A stretch of DNA of 64,000 nucleotides from positions 2,232,001-2,296,000 of the forward strand of contig NZ_CP035130.1 of the NCBI RefSeq assembly GCF_004101785.1. Reading direction: 5' to 3'. Of this stretch, positions 59,043-64,000 are shown piece after piece. How positions within the stretch are numbered: the first letter of the stretch is position 1; each line of letters begins with the position of its first letter. The notes under the pieces were generated by a model that ran no database searches, had not been told where the DNA came from, and saw only the letters and a program-made list of their open reading frames with translations. The position numbers and the translations under genes are program-made. This stretch comes from Gudongella oleilytica (GTDB taxonomy: Bacteria; Bacillota; Clostridia; Tissierellales; Tissierellaceae).

Positions 59043-59085
59043 ATGATATTACATTATATATCAAATTTCGGTAACAAATGTTACC
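59043..59085 (-). promoter_or_regulatory. HcpR-like operator upstream of the binding-protein/GTPase/ABC cassette
   Basis: GGTAACAAATGTTACC (59070-59085), an 8+8 palindrome apart from its centre, 78 bases before the operon start. A minus-strand TATCAT at 59043-59048 would put its centre at -41.5; a TATAAT at 59053-59058 would put it at -31.5. The half-site is the same as in the hcp operator. Confidence 0.75.
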
Positions 59086-59103
59086 AAAGGAAATGAACAA
59101 AAA

Positions 59104-59123
59104 AATAGACCTTTTGGCCTATT
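59104..59123 (-). terminator. terminator overlapping the DUF2249 gene end
   Basis: On the minus strand AATAGGCC - AAAA - GGTCTATT (8 bp, one G-U pair), followed by TTTTTTGTT. It contains the DUF2249 stop codon and separates that gene from the HcpR-like operator. Confidence 0.82.
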
Positions 59124-59343
59124 TTCTTGTTATCTCAACTCTCCAAATCTCAGGACCATCTTCAAGGTACTTCCACTCAAACTGTCCTTCGTTTTCAGCC
59201 AGCATCTGATAGTGTAGAGGCCTTGGATCATGGTCATTTATTATTTCCATTTTCTCGCCGCTTTCAAGGCTGTAGAACATATCAAATATTCTTACATGCT
59301 TTTCTCTCGGCTCTATGGGTCTTACGTCTATTACATTTTTCAT
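59119..59343 (-). CDS. DUF2249 domain protein (TusA-like fold)
   Basis: A 74-residue protein with the complete DUF2249 signature: DVRPIEPREKHVRIFDMF, EIINDHDPRPLHYQMLAE, and EYLEDGPEIWRVEITRK-like end. DUF2249 domains occur with hemerythrins and denitrification or NO-linked proteins, and may bind a metal. No cysteine is present, so it is not a sulfur carrier. The gene is monocistronic with its own terminator; GGAGGG precedes the ATG and a GGGTAGATACCC palindrome lies 20 bases upstream. Confidence 0.85.
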   Translation of the reverse strand: MKNVIDVRPIEPREKHVRIFDMFYSLESGEKMEIINDHDPRPLHYQMLAENEGQFEWKYLEDGPEIWRVEITRK

Positions 59344-59399
59344 CGTATCCCTCCATTTAGACGGGTAGATACCCTTGAATATTTAACTTAATCAGTAAA

Positions 59400-60515
59400 T
59401 TAAATCAAATTAGCAATGAAGGTTATAGCACCTCCAGCAGCAATAAGCCATACTGTATTTATTTTAAACCTCATTATTCCAATCATCGATCCAACGAATA
59501 TTAATGCAGTAATTGGTCCTACTATAGAAGCTGCTCCCAACTTCACGCTCACCACTGCCATCAGGACCAGGGATGCGATATTTACACCGTCAAGCACTGC
59601 TGAAAGCCATTTTGAAGCTCTCATTTTAGGGATTATAGGCTTAATAAATGATGATATTACAAATGCAGGAAGGAATATTCCTATTGTAGCTGCTATGGCT
59701 CCAGGTATTCCACCCAGAACGTAGCCTATAAAGGTTGCTGTAGTGAACACAGGACCTGGTGTGAACTGACCGACTGCAACAGCATCCAGGATCTGCTGGC
59801 TTGTCAGTACACCCAGCTTTTCAACAAACTCCGTCTCAAGGAAAGCCAGAAGCACATAACCACTTCCATAGAGGACGCTTCCGATTTTTAGAAATGTAAG
59901 GAATATTATAGGGATTGCCAGCGAATTTGCTCTATTTAGGAAGCTCCCTCTATTTTTGAGAAGGAGCATCATAAGACCTGCCATAAACAGCAGAGGTATC
60001 TCCCCTACACCCAGCAAGATATAGATTGCGGCGATTACAGCACCAAATATGAGTGAAAGCTTATCCTTTACTGCAGATCGAAACAGCCTGTAAAGGGCAT
60101 GTACTATTACTGCCATTATTGCCGCCTTAACTCCCTCAAGCACAGTTGCAAGTTGAGGAAGTGTCCCGTAGTCTACATAAAGGTAAGCAAATGCCATAAC
60201 AATAAGCATGGCAGGGAGTATGAAGGCTGCACCTGCATTATACAGACCCAATAAGCCTCCTCTTTCATATCCCACCAGCATAATCATCTCTGTGGAGTTC
60301 GGCCCTGGGATCAAATTGGTCGCCCCCATGAAATCAAGAAACTTCTCTCTGCTAAGCCAGTTTTTCTTTTTTATTGTCTCCTCCTCAAGCATAGCAATAT
60401 GCGCTGCAGGTCCCCCGAATGCAAGAAATCCCAGTTTTGAGAAGGTCTTGGTTATCTCCTTTTGCCTTTCACGCTTCTCTTTTTTGTCAAGATCTTTGTA
60501 TTCTCTGGTATCCAT
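59400..60515 (-). CDS. chrA: Chromate transporter (ChrA family, fused two-domain)
   Basis: A 371-residue CHR-family membrane protein with two similar halves. FLAFGGPAAHIAMLEEE near residue 30, ATNLIPGPNSTEMIMLVGY near 68 and the second-half VGQFTPGPVFTTATFIGYVLGGIPGA near 250 are the family signatures. ChrA exports chromate by anion exchange; in anaerobes its role may be another oxyanion. The start follows GGAGGTG. Downstream is the DUF2249 gene on the same strand. Confidence 0.9.
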   Translation of the reverse strand: MDTREYKDLDKKEKRERQKEITKTFSKLGFLAFGGPAAHIAMLEEETIKKKNWLSREKFLDFMGATNLIPGPNSTEMIMLVGYERGGLLGLYNAGAAFILPAMLIVMAFAYLYVDYGTLPQLATVLEGVKAAIMAVIVHALYRLFRSAVKDKLSLIFGAVIAAIYILLGVGEIPLLFMAGLMMLLLKNRGSFLNRANSLAIPIIFLTFLKIGSVLYGSGYVLLAFLETEFVEKLGVLTSQQILDAVAVGQFTPGPVFTTATFIGYVLGGIPGAIAATIGIFLPAFVISSFIKPIIPKMRASKWLSAVLDGVNIASLVLMAVVSVKLGAASIVGPITALIFVGSMIGIMRFKINTVWLIAAGGAITFIANLI

Positions 60516-60553
60516 AAATTCACCTCCGTCGATTGATACCCCCTGAAGGCAAA

Positions 60554-60575
60554 AGCCAAACCGTTAGGTTTGGCT
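60554..60575 (-). terminator. terminator after the ABC exporter genes
   Basis: AGCCAAACC - 4 bases - GGTTTGGCT, a perfect 9-bp stem, followed on the minus strand by TTTTGCC. It lies 31 bases after the stop of the downstream ABC exporter subunit. Confidence 0.85.
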
Positions 60576-60605
60576 ACAAATATAATGTGTTCGGGATGAA
60601 TATGA

Positions 60606-62450
60606 TCAGGCTGCGAATTGACTGTTGTAGAGCTCAGCATAGAAGCCTTTACTTTCAAGAAGCTCCTGATGGGTTCCTTTTTCTATGATCCTGCCTTCAT
60701 TCATCACAAGTATCATATCAGCATTCTTGATTGTTGAGAGTCTATGTGCAATTACGAAGCTTGTCCTTCCCCTCATAAGCTGGTCCATACCCTTTTGGAT
60801 AAGCACCTCGGTACGGGTATCTACACTTGAGGTAGCCTCGTCAAGAATCAGTATTGAAGGATTTGCAAGTATTGCTCTTGCAATAGTCAGGAGCTGTTTT
60901 TGTCCCTGAGAGATATTTGAGGCCTCCTCATTCAATATGGTATCGTACCCCTGAGGGAGAGTCCTAATAAAATGATCTGCCTGTGCCAGCCTGGCTGCCT
61001 CTATGATTTCCTCAGGTTTGGCTCCCTCTCTTCCATAAGCTATATTGTCCCAGATCGTTCCATTGAAAAGCCAGGTATCCTGAAGAACCATACCGAATCT
61101 TTCCCGAAGCTGGTGTCTTGTCATATCTCTGGTTGAAACTCCGTCTATTGTTATTTTCCCTCCATCGATTTCATAGAATCTCATGAGTAGATTTACCAAA
61201 GTAGTCTTTCCGGCACCTGTTGGTCCTACTATTGCTACAGTATCACCACAGCAGGCTTCAAGGCTAAGCTCCTCCATAAGTGGCTTGTCCTTGGTGTAGC
61301 CAAAAGTAACCTTCTCAAATCTTACATCTGACCTATCTGACTGAGGATAGCTTGGCTCAGTTGGATCCAAATCCTCTTCCTTTTCATCCAAAAGCTCAAA
61401 CACCCTTTCCGCTGATGCGATTGTTGACTGAAAGGTATTTATTATCTCAGCCAACTGCATAATTGGCTGATTGAATTGCCTTGAATACTGGATGAATGCC
61501 TGGACATCACCAATGGGAAGGGTACCTCTTATTACGAATATACCCCCAAGGACTGCCACAACTATATAGCCAAGACTATTGACCAGCTGCATAAGAGGCA
61601 TTATTATTCCGGTTATGAACTGTGATTTCCATCCATGCTCATAAAGCTCCCTGTTTATCCTTTCGAACTCCTGGATCGCCTTAGATTCATTACCGTAGGC
61701 CTTAACAGTTGAATGACCTGAGAATGTCTCCTCTATATGGCCATTTATGTCCCCAAGGCTCTTAGCCTGGGCAGCAAAGTACTTTTGGGATATCCTGGCA
61801 ATATTTTTAGTCAAAAGAATGCTTAGAGGTATTGTTATCAAGGTGGCCAGAGTAATTACAGGGCTGATGATAAGCATCATGACCAAAATCCCTATAAGTG
61901 TTATGACTGCAGTTACGGCCTGGGTAACACTTTGCTGAAGAGTTGAGCTGATTGTATCCACATCATTTGAAACCCTGCTTAGGATTTCACCTGTAGTCTT
62001 GGAATCAAAAAATCTCAAGGGTAATCTGTGGAGCTTTTCATTGATCTCCCTTCTCAGGTCATAAACCAGCTTCTGCGAAATATCAGCCATAATAAACTGC
62101 TGAGCATAACCAAATACGCCAGATGCCAGATACAGTCCACCCAGGATCAGCAGGATCCTTGAAATATAAGACCTGTCTATGGTGACGGCTGCACTTGAAA
62201 TTCCCTCGTAAAGGTGTGTGGTTATGAAACCCATGACTCGTGGGCTTATTATGGAAAAAATTGTTGATAGTATTGAAAAGGCTGCCACTGCAAGCATAAG
62301 AAGATTGTATGGCTTCAGGTACTTAAGGAGTCTTTTTAGTGTGCCCTTAAAATCCTTGGCCTTTTCTGGAGGCCGCGTCATTCCACTTCTCGGAGGACCT
62401 CCTCTGCCAATCATTTGCCTTGTGCTTCTTTCTCTTCTATCTTCACTCAT
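60606..62450 (-). CDS. ABC exporter subunit (membrane plus ATPase), downstream partner
   Basis: A 614-residue half-exporter: about six membrane helices (residues 45-330), then an ATPase with GPTGAGKTT near 405, NEEASNISQGQKQLLTIARA near 505 (signature degenerated from LSGGQ to ISQGQ) and ILDEATSSVD near 535. An N-terminal Arg-Gly tract (RQMIGRGGPPRSGMTRPPEKAKDFKGT) precedes the first helix, common in clostridial heterodimeric multidrug exporters. Its start overlaps the partner stop by 4 bases. Confidence 0.93.
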   Translation of the reverse strand: MSEDRRERSTRQMIGRGGPPRSGMTRPPEKAKDFKGTLKRLLKYLKPYNLLMLAVAAFSILSTIFSIISPRVMGFITTHLYEGISSAAVTIDRSYISRILLILGGLYLASGVFGYAQQFIMADISQKLVYDLRREINEKLHRLPLRFFDSKTTGEILSRVSNDVDTISSTLQQSVTQAVTAVITLIGILVMMLIISPVITLATLITIPLSILLTKNIARISQKYFAAQAKSLGDINGHIEETFSGHSTVKAYGNESKAIQEFERINRELYEHGWKSQFITGIIMPLMQLVNSLGYIVVAVLGGIFVIRGTLPIGDVQAFIQYSRQFNQPIMQLAEIINTFQSTIASAERVFELLDEKEEDLDPTEPSYPQSDRSDVRFEKVTFGYTKDKPLMEELSLEACCGDTVAIVGPTGAGKTTLVNLLMRFYEIDGGKITIDGVSTRDMTRHQLRERFGMVLQDTWLFNGTIWDNIAYGREGAKPEEIIEAARLAQADHFIRTLPQGYDTILNEEASNISQGQKQLLTIARAILANPSILILDEATSSVDTRTEVLIQKGMDQLMRGRTSFVIAHRLSTIKNADMILVMNEGRIIEKGTHQELLESKGFYAELYNSQFAA

Positions 62451-64000
62451 TTTATCGCCTCCTCACCCAGCTGCGACAGAACGATTTCTCTGTAAACCTG
62501 GCAACTTTCTATAAGCTCTCTGTGTGTACCTTGTCCTGATATCCTGCCGTTATCGAGGACTATTATATTTTCAGCATCCTTTATAGTGCTGACCCTCTGT
62601 GCAACAACTATTACGGCTGAATCCGCCGTGTAAGGCTTCAGAGCATCTCTCAGTCTTTTATCTGTACTAAAGTCAAGAGCTGAAAAACTGTCGTCAAACA
62701 AGTAAAATTCAGGCTTTCTCACAAGAGCCCTCGCGATTGCAAGTCTTTGCTTCTGCCCCCCGGAAAGGTTCCTGCCTCCCTGGGCAAGAACATAATCAAG
62801 CCCTTCCTCTTTTTCTGAAACAAAATCCCAGGCTTGTGCTATTTTTAGCGACTCAATTATCTCTTCATCAGTTGCATCAGCTTTACCGAATGTTATGTTT
62901 TCTCTAATGGTACCGGTAAAAAGAACTGCTTTCTGTGATACAAGACCAAACCGGCTTCTAAGCTCCTCTTGATGAATCGTTTTTATATCTGCTCCATTTA
63001 TTAGTATCCTCCCGCCGGTAGGATCGTAAAAACGCATCAAGAGGTTTAGTATTGTAGTCTTCCCTGACCCGGTTCCTCCGATTATCGCAGTGGTTTCACC
63101 CCTTTTAGTCGCGAATGTTATATCTTCAACTGCAGGTGTCGACGCATCCTGGTACTTGAAGATAACATCATCCAGACGCAGTTCACCCCTGATGGAATTA
63201 TCCTCGATGCTTTCAGAGCCATCAATGATATCGCTCTCCATATCGAGAACCTCGTTTATCCTTTCAGCTGATGCACTCGCCCTTGGCAGCATGACGAATA
63301 TCATTGACACCATTATAAGAGAAAACATTATCTGAGATACGTACTGAATAAAAGCCATAAGCTCCCCTACCTCAAGTCCTCTTATCTCAATGAGGCTGCT
63401 TCCATACCAGATCACTCCAACTAGCGTGAAGTTGAGGACAACATTTAAGATTGGCATCATTAGGGCCATTATCCTTCCAACCTTCAGTGCTGCATCCGTA
63501 AGATCCCTGTTAGCCTGGTTAAATCTCTTCTTTTCGTAATCTGTTTTATTGAAGGCCTTGATTACCCTTATGCCTGTAAGGGATTCTCTAAGTACCCTAT
63601 TTAAATCGTCTATCTTCTTCTGGATCTCCTTAAACAATGGAAATCCTTTTGCTCCAATTATCCAGATTACTACCACAAGGACTGGTGCTGATATCAATAA
63701 AACCTTGGACAGCTCGAGATTTGTGGAGGTTGCCATTATGATGCCTCCAATCATCATAAAGGGCGCTCTTATCATCATCCTCATGGACATTATGGCCATA
63801 TTCTGCATTTGGCTGACGTCGTTGGTGGTACGTGTTATCAACGACGAAGTTCCCATTTTATCTATTTCATTAAGCGAAAAGCTCTCCACAGTTTTGAAAA
63901 CATCGCTCCTTAGATCCCTTCCAAAAGCAACTGCTGCCTTGGAAGACATATATCTTGAGATCACAGTGGCTGCGGTTCCAAGAATGGCTATGGCTAACAT
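62447..64000 (-). CDS. ABC exporter subunit, upstream partner, N-terminus off the window
   Basis: 517 residues visible; roughly the first 55-60 are beyond the window edge, so the ATG at 64000 is an internal methionine. The membrane domain continues to about residue 250; the ATPase has GGTGSGKTT near 302, RNLSGGQKQRLAIARAL near 405 and the Walker B FDDSFSALD near 438, where the catalytic Glu is replaced by Asp (DDS instead of DEA). One degenerate and one canonical site is usual in heterodimeric multidrug exporters (BmrCD/TM287-288 type). Confidence 0.93.
   Translation of the reverse strand: MLAIAILGTAATVISRYMSSKAAVAFGRDLRSDVFKTVESFSLNEIDKMGTSSLITRTTNDVSQMQNMAIMSMRMMIRAPFMMIGGIIMATSTNLELSKVLLISAPVLVVVIWIIGAKGFPLFKEIQKKIDDLNRVLRESLTGIRVIKAFNKTDYEKKRFNQANRDLTDAALKVGRIMALMMPILNVVLNFTLVGVIWYGSSLIEIRGLEVGELMAFIQYVSQIMFSLIMVSMIFVMLPRASASAERINEVLDMESDIIDGSESIEDNSIRGELRLDDVIFKYQDASTPAVEDITFATKRGETTAIIGGTGSGKTTILNLLMRFYDPTGGRILINGADIKTIHQEELRSRFGLVSQKAVLFTGTIRENITFGKADATDEEIIESLKIAQAWDFVSEKEEGLDYVLAQGGRNLSGGQKQRLAIARALVRKPEFYLFDDSFSALDFSTDKRLRDALKPYTADSAVIVVAQRVSTIKDAENIIVLDNGRISGQGTHRELIESCQVYREIVLSQLGEEAIK

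Overview
The window looks like a chromosomal stretch from an anaerobic low-GC Gram-positive bacterium, probably class Clostridia or Tissierellia. The reasons are strong AGGAGG-type ribosome sites with frequent TTG and GTG starts, Gram-positive lipoprotein and LytR-CpsA-Psr genes, a type 2 isopentenyl-diphosphate isomerase, a wholly anaerobic gene set (flavodiiron protein, hemerythrins, rubrerythrin, Hcp, selenocysteine formate dehydrogenase), and MoaC-MOSC and MoeA-PBP fusions. About nine genes in ten lie on the minus strand. There are no rRNA or tRNA genes, no CRISPR array, no transposase gene, and no gene-free stretch longer than about 250 bases.

Layout. 1-6.3 kb: a cut-off corA, a TIM-barrel protein, an EamA exporter, a biotin module (bioY and the repressor/ligase birA, with a BirA operator in front of bioY), fni and an LCP protein. 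6.4-16.3 kb: a DJ-1 protein, a DUF438/hemerythrin/PAS sensor, a lipoprotein, a radical SAM protein, glycerate kinase, a flavodiiron NO/O2 reductase divergent from a hemerythrin, and an HMA protein - P-type ATPase - Crp/Fnr regulator operon with an FNR-like palindrome. 16.5-22.6 kb: a plsY remnant, a DEAD-box helicase, a ferritin-VIT1 fusion, an ABC-F protein, msrB, a REP-like hairpin and a GNAT enzyme.

22.6-38.1 kb is one minus-strand block for a molybdenum/tungsten-pterin formate dehydrogenase. It reads nuoE-like, nuoF-like, a 2Fe-2S subunit, a selenocysteine FDH (in-frame UGA with a SECIS hairpin), a rubrerythrin-like protein, mogA, mobA, fdhD, then a probable Moco/Tuco-type riboswitch with a terminator, then tupABC, two moeA genes, moaA and moaC-MOSC. 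It covers oxyanion uptake, cofactor synthesis, sulfur insertion and a probably electron-bifurcating formate dehydrogenase.

38.3-46.9 kb is housekeeping and repair: DUF1294, a glutamine-amidotransferase-like hydrolase, an alpha/beta hydrolase, ung, alr, a two-gene radical SAM repair pair and trkH-trkA. 47.0-49.8 kb is a plus-strand operon of a DUF5320 protein, two NifX-like proteins and two ferredoxin-MinD ATPases, resembling the orange-protein (ORP) clusters of anaerobes. 49.9-53.7 kb holds a GCS2-type glutamate-cysteine ligase beside an ATP-grasp ligase (a possible unusual thiol pathway) and a CDF exporter.

53.8-59.3 kb looks like a nitrosative-stress region: hcp with a GTAACATATGTTAC operator, a small zinc-ribbon protein, a DUF2249 protein, and a three-gene cassette of a signal-peptide-less binding protein, a P-loop GTPase and an ABC ATPase with no permease, behind the same kind of operator. 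This cassette is the best candidate for an undescribed system. The window ends with chrA and a heterodimeric ABC exporter whose upstream subunit runs off the edge.
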